Source: Bullera alba (Eukaryota; Basidiomycota; Tremellomycetes; Tremellales; Bulleraceae). Taken from it: a stretch of DNA of 64,000 nucleotides. Shown piece by piece: positions 54,161 to 64,000 of the stretch (positions are counted from its first letter, which is position 1; every line of letters begins with the position of its first letter). The position numbers and the translations under genes are program-made. The notes under the pieces are model-generated. The model searched no databases and had not been told where the DNA came from. It saw only the letters and a program-made list of their open reading frames with translations. Location of the stretch: assembly GCA_001600095.1 (NCBI GenBank), contig BCIX01000001.1, positions 3,373,198 to 3,437,197 on the forward strand, read 5' to 3'.

Positions 54161-54877
54161 CTAGAGCTTGTTGTACACATCGAGAACGGCCTTGGCGGTG
54201 GCCTCGGCAGAAGCGGGGTTTGCACCGGTGACCAAGTGTCCATCGGTCTGGGTGAACGAGTCCCATGGTCCGGCTGGGGAGACGTAGTTGGCACCGAGAC
54301 TGGCAGCACTGGCCTCGATCGTGGGTCGGTTCCAAGATTGGATAGTCTCCAGCACACCTTCTTCCTCCTCGCCTTTGGTGGTGAATCCAGTCACGTTTCT
54401 GCCCTTGATGATGGGAACGCCAGCTTTGTCGACGATACCGGTGAAGATGGCGCCACCGTGACACACTGCAGAGACGATACCACCATTAGCCCAGATGTCT
54501 GAGGCAATGCTCTGTAGACCTTTGGCGGACGGGTAGTCGATCAGGGACGCGTGTCCAGCAGAAGCGAAGAAGACACCATAGTCGCTAGACTTGAGGTCGG
54601 ATGGTTTGTGGATCTTGTCGAGCTTTGAGCGGAACTCGGAACATGGATCCTCGTACACTTTCCTCTCGTCTGGTTTGAGCCAGTCGTCGGTGGTGGACAG
54701 CCAATCGGGAGAGTAGGATCCATTTTCGGATACGAGGTCGACCTCAAAGCCTGCCTCACGGAAGACGTCGAATGGGTGTAGGGCCTCTGTGATGAAGAGT
54801 CCTGTCTCTTTGCCGTCTGGGTAGAGCGGTGCGTGGGCAGAGGTGATAGCGATGAGAGCTCTTTTCGGTGGTGCCAT
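54161..54877 (-). CDS. HSP31: Hsp31-type DJ-1/PfpI glyoxalase III
   Basis: A single exon of 238 residues from MAPPKRALIAITSAHAPLYP at 54877. The catalytic features are Glu24 (DGKETGLF), the nucleophile elbow IVSAVCHGGAIF with Cys139 followed by His140, and a later acidic residue. These match the Hsp31 class of the DJ-1/PfpI superfamily, whose members are about 235 residues. Hsp31 converts methylglyoxal to D-lactate without glutathione and also acts as a holdase chaperone; it is induced by oxidative and carbonyl stress and in stationary phase. The protein is cytosolic: no signal sequence. A TATAAG box lies about 62 bp upstream. It is intronless, unlike most neighbours, and is divergent from the P450 gene. 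Confidence 0.92.
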   Translation of the reverse strand: MAPPKRALIAITSAHAPLYPDGKETGLFITEALHPFDVFREAGFEVDLVSENGSYSPDWLSTTDDWLKPDERKVYEDPCSEFRSKLDKIHKPSDLKSSDYGVFFASAGHASLIDYPSAKGLQSIASDIWANGGIVSAVCHGGAIFTGIVDKAGVPIIKGRNVTGFTTKGEEEEGVLETIQSWNRPTIEASAASLGANYVSPAGPWDSFTQTDGHLVTGANPASAEATAKAVLDVYNKL

Positions 54878-55356
54878 TGTGGATGTGATTGTTGGTTTGC
54901 TGGGGGAGCAGAGGGACCTATGGAGCTCTTACGGCTCTCTTATACTGTAACTTGCTCCCAGACCATGCAGACGCTAACTGCGCGCCGAGATCTGCTGATC
55001 TCATAACCGTAGCTCTGTTGCGTCATTCCGAAAGTTGCGGGTCGGTAAGGCTCGGTATCAAAATCGTAACTATCAGCGGTGGTAACCGCCTCCGAATGCT
55101 AATAGCCGAGCTCGAGCCCGAGTTTCAGCCTACAAAGCACGCATTCTCGGGGTTGCTGTGATACTCTGCTGTGACGGTAACTACAAGACTTATAAAGCAT
55201 TCTGGCTCTGGTAGCGGGACCACCTCTGATCGCAACGTGGACCACTATCGGACTGTCGGTCAACTTTTGGGCCACATCTCCTTCAAAAGCACAGGGAAAC
55301 AAGACCGATGGCTGCAATTCTCCGCACCGACCGCTGAAGTCTAGTTAGCCTACGAG
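54878..55356. promoter_or_regulatory. Divergent promoter region, Hsp31 and P450
   Basis: These 479 bp contain a TATAAG box for Hsp31 at 54939-54944 (minus strand) and a TATAAA box at 55191-55196 (plus strand), about 160 bp before the P450 start. The two separate TATA boxes suggest inducible expression of both genes. Confidence 0.6.
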
Positions 55357-57198
55357 ATGCTCGCCTTTGTCACCTGTATCATTCTATCGGTCGCTTCGGC
55401 CACTGCGCTCCTCGTCCTGAGACGTCTCACTCAGCTCGTGGGTGGATCCAAAGCGCATCATGATGGAGTGCCCCGACCACCCTTGGTGCCCGATTGGTGG
55501 CCCTTCCTCGGTAATGCCCTGAACATGGCTACGGGAGATCCGTTCTGGGTCAAAGTAGAGTAAGCCGACGTACATCCTGCCCTGAGGCAATGACTTACCA
55601 AGACTTGGTCGTAGGAAGAAACATGGACCTGCATTCCGTCTACTGGCAATGGGAGAGACGAGGACGTTTGTGACCACTCCTGCACTCATCCAACACATCT
55701 ACAAAGGGTCAAAGAGCTTGTAAGTCGGCGTGTACTGGAATAGCTTAGCTCTTCGAAATTCTGCTGATCTCGGCCTCACAGTGACTTCCTCTACTTCAGG
55801 ATGCACTACCAGTCGGTAGTTTTCGGCATGTCTCGCTCGTTCAGTTTTTCCCCGGTCTGGAAGGATCACCTGTTCGCAGCGCACCACAAAGCTATGCAGC
55901 CGAACATGCTCGAGGGAAGTACCAGGAAGTATGTGAAATTGCTGGCTGAGACCTTTGATGCCCGCCTGAGCGAGCTGGGTCCGGGGGGAAAGCAAGTCGA
56001 CTTGATCGACTATGTGTATGATATCATCGTGAGTGCAGACCTCGATACTTCCAACCTGGCACCCAACCAACCTGACACCATGCCGCAGTATACTGCATCT
56101 AGCAAAGCCTTGTTCTCCCGTTCATTTCCTTCTGCTGCGACCAAAAAGCCATTCTTGGCATTCGACCAATTCTTCCCCCTCCTCACGTTGAAAGAACTCC
56201 CTGTTCTCGCTCGAAAACCCGCGGTTGCTGCTAGGGAGCAGCTTCTCGACTTGTTGGTAGAATGGTGGAAGACGACAACGGAGGAAGATCAGAAGGGTCT
56301 GGCACCCCAGATCATGATCACCTGGGACACCAAAGAGAGCGAGGGCTGGACCGACAGGGACTTCATGGCTCTTCTCTTGGCCGAGCTATGGGCTCTTGAA
56401 GCCAATGCCCCTTACGGTAAGTCCCGCCTATGATGTTCATACATGTCTATGAGACTGACTGCGTCTGATAGCTGGCTTGTGGACCGTGGTAGAGATTCTG
56501 CGCAAGCCACATCTGATTCAGACGCTGCGCGACGAGATAGGCTCGGCTACCAAGCAGCTCGAGGAGCCTACCCTCGAATCGCTACTAGCGCAGGGTCAAG
56601 CTGAGCTTGTCAAACTTCTGCCCCAGCTCAACGCTTGTTTCCAGGAGACACTGCGATTCCACACCTCCAGCTTCTCTCTACGTGTAGTCGAGGAGGATAG
56701 CGTCATTCCGGCAAAGTTGACCGGTACGCCACTCGGGTATAGCTTGAAGAAGGGCGAGCAGGTTATCTGCGTCACGAGAAAGAATCAGGTGGATCCAACG
56801 GGAGATTGGGGACATGACGCCAATGTCTGGGATCACGAGCGGTTCCTCGGACAGGACAGGATGAAAGGGTCAATGATGCCATTCGGAGGTGGAGTCTCAA
56901 TGGTGAGTTGCCGGTTTGAGATCATTGTAGGAGATCGAGCTGATGGATATCGCAGTGTGAAGGTGAGCATGATATGCTACGGGGCTCACGAGGGATGACC
57001 GAATGGACTTGCTGATGCAGTATAACAGGGCGGCACTTTGCCTCAATCGAGATCCTCACGTTCATCACAAGTTTCCTTTCAACTCTCGATGCCGAAATCG
57101 TCAACGACACCCTTGTTCACGACACGAATAGATTGGGCCTTGGTGTCATTCAGCCCAAGGGCAAGATGCAGGTCAAGCTGTCCAGAAGAGGGAGTTGA
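55357..57198 (+). CDS. Cytochrome P450, CYP7/CYP8-like
   Basis: Six or seven exons encode about 510 residues. The start is MLAFVTCIILSVASATALLV at 55357, an N-terminal ER membrane anchor, followed by the proline hinge PRPPLVPDWWPFLGNAL. The K helix is ACFQETLRFH (E-x-x-R). The haem loop PFGGGVSM is split by an intron from CEGRHFASIEIL, giving the F-x-x-G-x-x-x-C-x-G pattern with its cysteine ligand. The I helix reads AELWALEANAPYAGLW, without the usual acid-Thr pair but with an N-x-P pattern as in CYP7 and CYP8 (sterol 7-alpha-hydroxylases, prostacyclin synthase). Those families include sterol/bile-acid hydroxylases and an isomerase. I infer a sterol or oxylipin substrate; this is not shown. 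A tiny exon (TGTGAAG) carries the cysteine codon. Confidence 0.88.
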
Positions 57199-58034
57199 TC
57201 GGTATCTCTGTAGATGACAGTAGTGTATCTTCCGTCCTATATCTGCAATGTCAACCTTGTATCCCCTGGAGCCAACAAATAACGGCTCTGCCCTGAAGGT
57301 TGGCCCGCCGGTCTTGGGGGGCCTCGCATAAGAAAACCAAGTTAGTTCGCGCGTGCCGTAGCGCACGCGGCATCATGCCATCTTTCCGTGTCAAATTTCG
57401 ACCGTTTGGCGTTGGCACAAGTCTCTTTGTCATTCTCTTCCAGCTCGTTTAGACAGCTTGTAGCGTGCTTTGATCCGTCATATTAGGTACCTTGTCTGAA
57501 GGTACTTTGTCTGTTATGACGAGTGCGCGTGTGAACAGATGAAGTACGGTATGGATCATGTCAGATCAACGTCAATGCACTGTACCTCACGTGATGAGAT
57601 AAGCACTCATAGGATATCCACAAATCCTCAGGTTGCATATCAGCACGTCACAGCCTGCCATGCTGGTCCGTATGCGAGAAGAACTACCAGGGCTAGCGCT
57701 ACTGGGCACTGGCTACGCAAGCTGAACAGCAGCCTCAGCCCTCAGGGGAGTACCCTAAAAGATCTCCCACGGTCTCCGCCGAGTAAAAGGCCAGATCAAG
57801 ACCGAATTTTTCAAGTGGACGGTTGGACTATCTAGGCGGTCTTACAATGCATAGGCGGTCTTACGATGCATAGTGTGTACTAGAAGATACGCGGTGACAT
57901 CTAGAACTCAACGGTGCAAGTTGCAAGACTGTAGCAGCGAAATTGGCTGAGCACGATGGAAATCCCCGTTTTTAAGTGAGATTGAAGTGTCTTGCGGTAA
58001 GACAGTGCATGGTGGGTTTGAGTACCTCGGACGT
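57199..58034. other. Convergent intergenic region of about 840 bp
   Basis: Contains a GCGTGC...GCACGC inverted repeat near 57350-57370 and a 19-bp tandem duplication at 57833-57870. No coding or RNA gene was found. Confidence 0.5.
57833..57870 (+). repeat. 19-bp tandem duplication
   Basis: Two adjacent copies of TAGGCGGTCTTACAATGCA, differing at one base (A to G in the second copy). Confidence 0.85.
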
Positions 58035-58521
58035 CTAGTTGACGGTCTTATAAAATCCGTGAGGGAAGCCCCGGCCGTATGGGTTTATCTTGCCGACTAC
58101 ACATGAGGATATCAGCATACGTCGGCGTCATATGCTGTGAAGGCTTGTCACTCACCGAATCCTCCGAGTTCTGGCTTGAGTGGCATCTGCGCGGCATCAC
58201 ACCGCATCAGTTCGGAACGAGCTTCACAGCAGCCTAAGCGCGACTCACCGGGCCGTACTTTGGCCAACCGTAGTTGAAGGGCATACCCTGCCCCTGCGGC
58301 GTGGTCCCATACATCCCAGTCCCCCTGCCTTCTTGCATGGCGAGGATGGCGGGGGGCAAACCCCATTCGGGCATTTGTGGCATTTCCCAGGGCACATGGC
58401 CCCAGTAGCCCATCGAGTCGCCGCCGGATTGCATGGCGAGGTGTGGGCCGGTCAAGTTGCCGTTGGGGAAGAACGAGGCCCCGGGATAGGTCGACATCAT
58501 GGGGTGGATTGCGAACGCCAT
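58035..58521 (-). CDS. Small protein of unknown function, about 122 residues
   Basis: Three exons. The start is MAFAIHPMMSTYPGASFF at 58521. Intron 1 (GTGAGT...GCGCAG) follows NYGWPKYGP and the frame resumes MPLKPELGGFG. Intron 2 ends TGTGTAG and the last exon reads VGKINPYGRGFPHGFYKTVN before the stop at 58035-58037. Both joins keep the frame, and the alternative acceptor for intron 2 gives a poorer end. The protein is rich in Gly, Pro, Met and aromatic residues (GYWGHVPWEMPQMPEW) with few charges and no predicted span. It may be a small stress or spore protein; no family is recognised. Confidence 0.6.
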
Positions 58522-59097
58522 GATGGGAGACGATTGTGCGGATTTGCTGGTATCCTCAGACTAGATCACTCCAAGACTGGATATATGAATCGACTGGTGA
58601 CACTGTGCATGGTGATATGGTCAATGGGCACGCCAGAGATCAGCGTTGCAGTCGCGCAACTGGTCTGTCAGAATTCCTTTGTCCTCCGTCCAGACCACGC
58701 ACGCCTCCTTCTGGAAAAAATTGAGTGCCTTTGATTGATTCGAAACTTCACTACGTCAATACGAGCGATCCACGTCAGTTCTTGGGACGCTTGTGGCAAT
58801 GAGGCTACTCGACGGTAAGTGATACCTTTTGGAAAGCATAACAGCTCGAGCTCCGTCGAAGAAGTACCATCAGATGACACCATACCACGTCAGACGTGGT
58901 GACGGAAGCAACCGGATCAGCCGAAACAGTACTGATCCAAATTTCGCCTGTTTCAGGTGTGTAGCCTCCTGTAAGCTCCTGTAAGTTACGCACTCGCTCG
59001 CTGCATTACTGCATACCTCGAGTTTCCGAAGCGCTCCGCAGAATCGACATCTGGAACCAAAGCATCCAGGACCGCTTGGATCTATCGCCAGACGGAA
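58522..59097. other. Intergenic region with a palindrome
   Basis: No gene found. The inverted repeat CCACGTC-A-GACGTGG at 58885-58899 carries two CRE-like ACGTC half sites. I looked for a long terminal repeat ending before the gag start and found no match to sequence downstream of the gag. Confidence 0.5.
58885..58899. promoter_or_regulatory. CRE-like palindrome
   Basis: Seven-base arms CCACGTC and GACGTGG around a central A, followed closely by TGACG. The ACGTC cores resemble ATF/CREB or bZIP binding sites. It lies about 360 bp upstream of the small gene starting at 58521 and about 200 bp before the gag relic. Confidence 0.4.
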
Positions 59098-59905
59098 ATG
59101 TCGCCACAGGAACCAACTCGGCACACCTACTCGGGCGGCGGGGTCGTCCCCAAGCTCAACGGGATAAACTACTTCACATGGAAGATGGAGGTGTACAACG
59201 TGGCTGTGCTCAACGGATTTGCGGATGTCCTCACCGGTACAAAGTCGCGGCCTCGAGGCTCGCCTGTGCTTGAGGATGCGGATGAAGTCATCGACTCTGA
59301 CTCTGCGAAGCCTTTTGGGACGCGTACGGCGGATCAGAGTCGAGCCGGTTTGACCCAATCCCAATGGGAGTCGCAAAACCAAAAAGCTAGGGCTCTGCTC
59401 CTCAGGTCGGTGGATGAAATGTTCCACTGGCAGTTGATCGACATGGAGCTAGCGAGTGACGCTTGGGCGTACCTGGCTGAGGTCCATAGGTCCACCCAAG
59501 CCGCCGCGGCCAAACCATTACGATTGGAGTTACACGAGCTCCGTCTTAACGAGGACGGAGACATGGAGGCGCACTTGCGCAGGTTCGGCTCGCTCGTCGA
59601 GCGGGGACGCCAGGTTGGCATGAGTGACTTCTCAAACGACGACAAAACGTGCATGTATGTCATTGAACAGATCGCTACCGCATCAGCTCAAGCGGTACAT
59701 AACCAACGATTGGACATCGCTTCCTCCGGCCGAGCAGACATTTGCACAATTGCTTCGTCTATGCCTAGAGGATATGTGTGAGCGATTTGCAAGCGATGCG
59801 AGAGAGGCAGCAGCGGCTCAAGTTCCGTCAGGAGGCAGCAGCAAGAACGGAAGAGGAAACGGTCGAGGCAGTGGTGGTGCCAATGGAGGAACCGGCAATT
59901 ATTGA
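59098..59905 (+). mobile_element. Copia-type gag relic (UBN2/DUF4219-like)
   Basis: The frame from MSPQEPTRHTYSGGG at 59098 runs 228 codons. It shows the gag core of Ty1/Copia elements: PKLNGINYFTWKMEVYNVAV, SQWESQNQKARALLLRSVDE, DAWAYLAEVHRSTQAAAAK and LNEDGDMEAHLRRFGSLVER. Near 59695-59735 the coherent gag sequence moves to another frame and continues SLPPAEQTFAQLLRLCLEDM, ending in a Gly/Asn tail (GRGNGRGSGGANGGTGNY) at about 59905. A 40-nt GT...AG segment at 59695-59734 would restore the frame exactly but is short for an intron here. No protease, integrase or reverse transcriptase follows and no flanking LTRs are seen. It is either a degraded fragment or a single-gene domesticated gag. 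The gag assignment is secure; its status is open. Confidence 0.78.
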
Positions 59906-60575
59906 TAATCGATGCAACTCGTATATGTTCTCCACCTTTACATCCCGTCTGTCAACTCTACCCTGTCCACGCCAAGCTTCCAACTGACATCTTCGCCCCC
60001 GTCGAGTGGTTTATCGGCTGTGCCAACAAGATCAATCACAACTGCACTGCTTGAGACCCTGCCAGACCCCCCAACTCAAGCTGGAGTGACTTGATCGAGC
60101 AGGCGGAGGGCTAGGAGGAGGAGGAGCTGGCGGAAGTACTTGTGGAGCGTGAGGCGTACGGCGGAGCAGCAAAGTAAGTGGGGGAGAGTTGGGTTTGGCA
60201 GCTCATCACGTTAGGAAGGAGAGAGGAGGTTGGAGGAGCAATCATCGTAAAAGCCAAGCCTGCGGGTATACTTTAGTATTCGTTGCATCATCATTACTTC
60301 CCACCTCGAATGCTCGGTGCCAGAACGCTGCTTGAGTTCGCCAGAGTCAATGTTGCGATCAGAGATACCTGAAAAGCTTGAAGATGAAGAGCGAAGACGG
60401 AACCAAATCTCGCCACCAAACGCGTATAACTGGTGATATGATCGCGTGCAGGAACATGAAACAACAACAACTACTCGTAGCTCATGACTGCCTCTAGAAC
60501 TGACTCTATAGCTCGTTCTGACTCTGAGCTGCCTGTGTCAACTTCCGCTCACTCTGCTCTCCCTCTCAAACCGCC
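59906..60575. other. Intergenic, downstream of gag and promoter of SPC19
   Basis: No retroelement enzyme sequence is detectable in any frame. A purine-rich GGAGGAGG stretch lies at about 60105-60250. Nothing else stands out. Confidence 0.5.
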
Positions 60576-61193
60576 ATGGCACCGGCCGACTTTCTCGAAT
60601 ACCTTGACGATGCGGTTCGGACGACCGAATACTGCTGCCACTCTATCGACTCCAGCATATCGCGATTGACACCCGGCGTGGAGGACCTGCCTCGACTGTC
60701 CAAAGTCCTCTTCAACGAACATGTAAGTAGGCGCCGTCTCCTCCCGGTCTTGCTACATCTATATCCGTGACAAGAGTGCTGACGATGATTTTAGCGATTC
60801 CTGGTGTTGCCTGCTCCGACGGTACAAGCGCACAAAGCGGCATTATCACGAGCACTCGCACCCCAGATCGAAGCACTGATGGCGAAAGCAGAGACGGCGA
60901 TACAAGCCCAGCAGCAAAAAGTCCAAAGGCTGGAAGAGCGCTTACAGCTCTTCACCACTGCGCAAGAGTCTGTCCAAGCGGCACCAGCGCCTTCGTACGG
61001 AGGCCTGGGGGGCGAGGGGGATGAGGAAGAACAGGCGGAGGGGGAAGATGCTTTGGAAAGCAAGATACAGGGGATAGATGAGACTGAATTGTCGGCGGGA
61101 CAGAAACGAAAGTTGATCATGCTGCGGGCGAAGCGTAAAGCCTTGGAAGCGCAGAAAGCCAGGTTGAAAAGCGGCCAAGGCCTAACAGAGTAA
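60576..61193 (+). CDS. SPC19: DASH complex subunit Spc19
   Basis: Two exons encode about 180 residues. The start is MAPADFLEYLDDAVRTTEYC at 60576. The intron after PRLSKVLFNEH (GTAAGT donor, TTTTAG acceptor) joins RFLVLPAPTVQAHKAALSR. This junction lies within the most conserved Spc19 motif, DLPRLSKVLF..H.RF.L.P.PT. The middle is coiled coil (APQIEALMAKAETAIQAQQQ, QRLEERLQLF), followed by an acidic linker and a basic helical tail (QKRKLIMLRAKRKALEAQKA). Spc19 is part of the ten-protein DASH/Dam1 ring that couples kinetochores to microtubule ends in fungi. Length matches the family. No damage is seen. Confidence 0.88.
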
Positions 61194-61362
61194 GGGGGGC
61201 GGCACTGGGAGTGGAGACCATTAGGATGATTCATGGTGTATACATCAAGTTGTACAACTCTGCATACCAAATGCGAGGGCTGAGCCTCGTTTTCGTGGGT
61301 ACCTTGGATATCATTACGGCCGTAGATCACCTCGTTTCACCTCGCGTACAATCACTCCCACA

Positions 61363-63752
61363 TCAAGCTACCAACATCGAGTCTCGACCCCGGGGACTTC
61401 TGAGCTCCTCGTTGGGCTTTTGGGCTAGCGTTTTGAGCATGTTCCTCTTGTTCGCGGCGCTCGACTGCCTGGGTGGTCGTTGCCACACTTTGACCAAAGC
61501 TGCCCTCGAGATGGTGTAGATTGCCGATGGGGTGAAGTATATCGAAGTCAGGAGGTTACCCTCGATCACCCGAGCCTACGTCCAAAGTCAGCCGGGTCCT
61601 GGACACGAACTCAGAACAAAATGCTCACCATGACGGGCTGGAGAAGGGCGACTTCGGATCGAGGTGGTGCGGGGTGATATCGCCCACCAGCCTTGTTCAC
61701 CTCTGCTTGCGCCTGAGCCTGGTTTGCCAGAGACAATGACGATCCAGCAGCGAGTCGGTGATGCGACGAGTTGCTCGGGTGGTGGTGTCGTGGTCTGTGC
61801 AACTGAGCGGCAGTGAAGTCCCACTAGACACACGAAGTATCAGCACAGTCACTCATCGCCCCGCATCACGAGCACTCACCAGAACCAATTTGCCGTCTTC
61901 GCCTACACTTCCGAATCGATATCCTCCCCCTCTCGAGCTGTCAAACTTGATAGCAGTAACGAACGCCGAGTGCCCCTGGCATCTAGCGACCACTCTGCCT
62001 TCTCTCGGAGAGTAAATCGTGATAAGATCGTCCTGACCTCCAACCACCAGGAATCGAGAGTCCGGGGACCAAGCCACGCAGTTCAAGGCACCGAAGTAGC
62101 CAGCGAATGTGTCTGTAAGCCTGAGTTTCGAACGTTAGCTGGACTCTTCACAAGTATAACCTGAGTTACCTCTGATCCTCTACGTCGACGAGGCGCAACG
62201 CTCCATCTTCGGAGACGACAGCGAGCGTCCGAGCGTCTGGGGAATAGGCCAAAGCGTTGATTGCGCTTTTGCCCAATTTCATAGCACCCATCGGATTTCT
62301 CCCGGCCCAAGGCTTCCTCTCTTCACCCTTGTTCAACTTCTTGGTCAACTCTGCTAGATTCCCAAACTCATCATTCTTCCAGATCAGCATCGAGTTCTCG
62401 TCGACATTGTCCTTCAAGCCATTCTGCATCTTCTTGTGCGACTTTGACGCCAGGTCCCCGGGACCGGGGGTGCCAGGCTCGGAGATACCCATCTGGCGGT
62501 CAAAGTATGTGTTCCAAGGCATATTCTTTAGATCGATGGTCGTTGCCACGGGGTCCTCGGCGAACAGGTTGAATTTGAGCACGGTACCGTCGGCGAAAGT
62601 GCTGATGAAGTAGTGAGGGTGACGAGGGTCGAATTTGACCGAGATTACCGCGGTGTTGTTCAGCAGGCCCTGAAAGAGGAGGTGAGTCTGACGAATCAGC
62701 TAGGAAGATGCGTACTCACCCCCTTGTTGATACGGGTGTACTTTCCAATCACAAAGTCGAGCCACACCAAGTCACCGGACGAGAAGCCAACGACGAGATC
62801 CACTCTATCCGGTCCAGCGGTGAAGTGCGAGATGGCATGACAAGTCGGAACTTGGGAGAAAGTCACTCTGGCGAGAGCATCCTACCAACCAGTCAGCGAC
62901 ATGAGGGACATGCTTTTCAGGACGCCTACCGACCTTTACTTTTCCACCTTCCTCTCCCCATCCCAGCGTTCTGCCCAAGTTCCAGAACCCCCATCTGACA
63001 GTCTCTGGACCTCCTCGGCCCTTCTCGGCCATGATCTTCGGCAAGCTGTCTAAAGCCTGAAGTCTGGTGACGAAGGTAGATGAGGACGATCTCAGGTTGT
63101 TCTTCGGCCGGGGCAGTCCACTTGGAATGGCCGTCTTGATGAACGGCATTCGCTTGCCCTGCTGAGGCAAGGCGGAAAGGGGCACTTCGATGGGTATAGG
63201 TGGCGGTGGGTTATCCGAGGATGTCGGAGACGAGTCGTCCGAAGAAACGGAAGGTTCGTAGCCTGACATTGGAGGGGGTTGTGGCGGCTGATTTCCAGTC
63301 CCCGATGCTCCTCCTGCGGTGTTGCCCATTCCCAACAGACCTCCAAATCCACTTTGCTTCTCAACCCCAGTCTTGGCCGGGAAATACACCGTGACCCAAG
63401 ACATCCTCACTGGCCATGCAGGTTGCGTTTGGCCGTTGACGACGGTGCTACCGAAGCTCAAGGCGGTTTGACCGGTCGGCTGACCCGGTTGTCCTGGTAC
63501 GGGGACGATGAANCCCCCTGCTCCGCCGATAAAGCTCGCTGCCGGGGCCATAGGTCGCGGATCATAGGTGATGGGTGGGGTAGGCGTGCCGATAGATGGG
63601 AATAGCTTGGTTTCCTTCGTGTAAGCTCCTTCTGGGGCGTAGATGGTGTCTGGCAAATCAGGGACTGGGACAATGGGCACGGCAGGTACCACCGGCCGGG
63701 GAGGCGGTAGTCGCGGTAGGAACGTCGATGGCGGTGGGATGTACAGCTCCAT
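61363..63752 (-). CDS. creC: CreC/WDR20-type WD40 protein
   Basis: About six exons encode roughly 690 residues. The start is MELYIPPPSTFLPRLPPPRP at 63752 and the stop TGA at 61363-61365. After a Pro-rich N-terminus the WD40 repeats read CHAISHFTAGPDRVDLVVGF, SSGDLVWLDFVIGKYTRINK, YFISTFADGTVLKF, SINALAYSPDARTLAVVSED, GYFGALNCVAWSPDSRFLVV, GGQDDLITIYSPREGRVVAR and CQGHSAFVTAIKFD. Then come RFGSVGEDGKLVLWDFTAAQ and LHRPR, and a last blade ALVKVWQRP. This is the CreC/WDR20 signature. In Aspergillus CreC binds and stabilises the deubiquitinase CreB and acts in carbon catabolite repression; WDR20 activates USP12/46. One base (63513) is N but falls in a GGN codon, so glycine is unaffected. Confidence 0.9.
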
Positions 63753-64000
63753 CTTGAAGACGCGGGGTTGTGATTAGTGTGTTTTGAGACGAACGATGTG
63801 GTGGATAGAGCACCCTCAGTAACAACAGATCGTCGAGGCCGTCATCTCCCTCTCGGTGAATACTGAATAGGACGATGCGCCGAGCAAGAGGGGAAAACAC
63901 CGGGCCGAGGCCGAGGGAGTTGGCAATTACAACCTGATTTGATCCCGCTAATTGAACTCTGATCCCGCTCTTTACCGCCACCGGTTATAAAAGTAGCCAC
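63753..64000. other. Right edge, promoter of the CreC-like gene
   Basis: Upstream flank of the CreC-like gene. A minus-strand open frame (63658-63981) overlaps the start of the real gene in another frame and is not called. Confidence 0.45.

Noticed and set aside
58522..60575. Complete LTR retrotransposon around the gag
   Set aside because: No reverse transcriptase, integrase or RNase H motifs in any frame, and no matching terminal repeats on either side.

Overview
This window is nuclear DNA of a basidiomycete fungus, most likely a tremellomycete (Cryptococcus/Kwoniella/Saitozyma type). Almost every gene is cut by many short introns of about 45-60 nt with GTGAGT-like donors and CTGAC/CTNAC branch sites. 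The gene set (DASH subunit Spc19, CreC-like WD40 protein, INCENP, haspin, Hsp31, cullin, BEACH-FYVE protein) is fungal. I placed about 26 protein genes by following open frames across plausible splice sites. No tRNA, rRNA or CRISPR was found. Spans run from start codon to stop codon and include introns.

Left part (1-22.3 kb): a serine-rich unknown protein (minus); a gene-poor stretch of about 2.2 kb; a Reb1/TTF1-like Myb factor (minus) divergent from cullin-1 (plus); a small unknown gene; a roughly 9.1-kb BEACH-WD40-FYVE gene (minus); and a small secreted, probably GPI-anchored protein built of 15-residue Gly/Ala/Ser repeats (minus).

Middle part (23-44.6 kb): a microexon-rich DUF6699-like gene (plus); a large disordered protein with an Ecl1-like zinc motif (plus); a CASTOR/GATS-like ACT protein with a very long disordered insert (minus); a probable mitochondrial membrane protein (plus); two single-pass membrane proteins and a small unknown gene (minus); a LYR-motif protein (plus); the box C/D snoRNP factor Bcd1 (minus); an intronless FAD monooxygenase (minus); a secreted CREG-like protein (minus); and ribosomal protein eS24 (plus), whose first coding exon is only the ATG.

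Right part (44.7-64 kb): haspin kinase (minus) and INCENP (plus) lie head to head across 289 bp. They are followed by a Met/Gly-rich CipC-like protein (minus), Hsp31 glyoxalase (minus) divergent from a CYP7/8-like P450 (plus), a 122-residue unknown protein (minus), a relic of a Copia-type gag (plus), Spc19 (plus) and a CreC/WDR20-like WD40 protein (minus).

Three chromosome-segregation genes (haspin, INCENP, Spc19) sit within 17 kb. In other organisms haspin phosphorylates histone H3 Thr3 and so recruits the INCENP-Aurora-survivin complex, which makes the divergent haspin-INCENP pair the most notable arrangement here. The CASTOR-like protein (amino-acid sensing to TORC1), CreC (catabolite repression through deubiquitination) and cullin-1 (SCF ubiquitin ligase) are unrelated regulatory genes that happen to lie in the same window.
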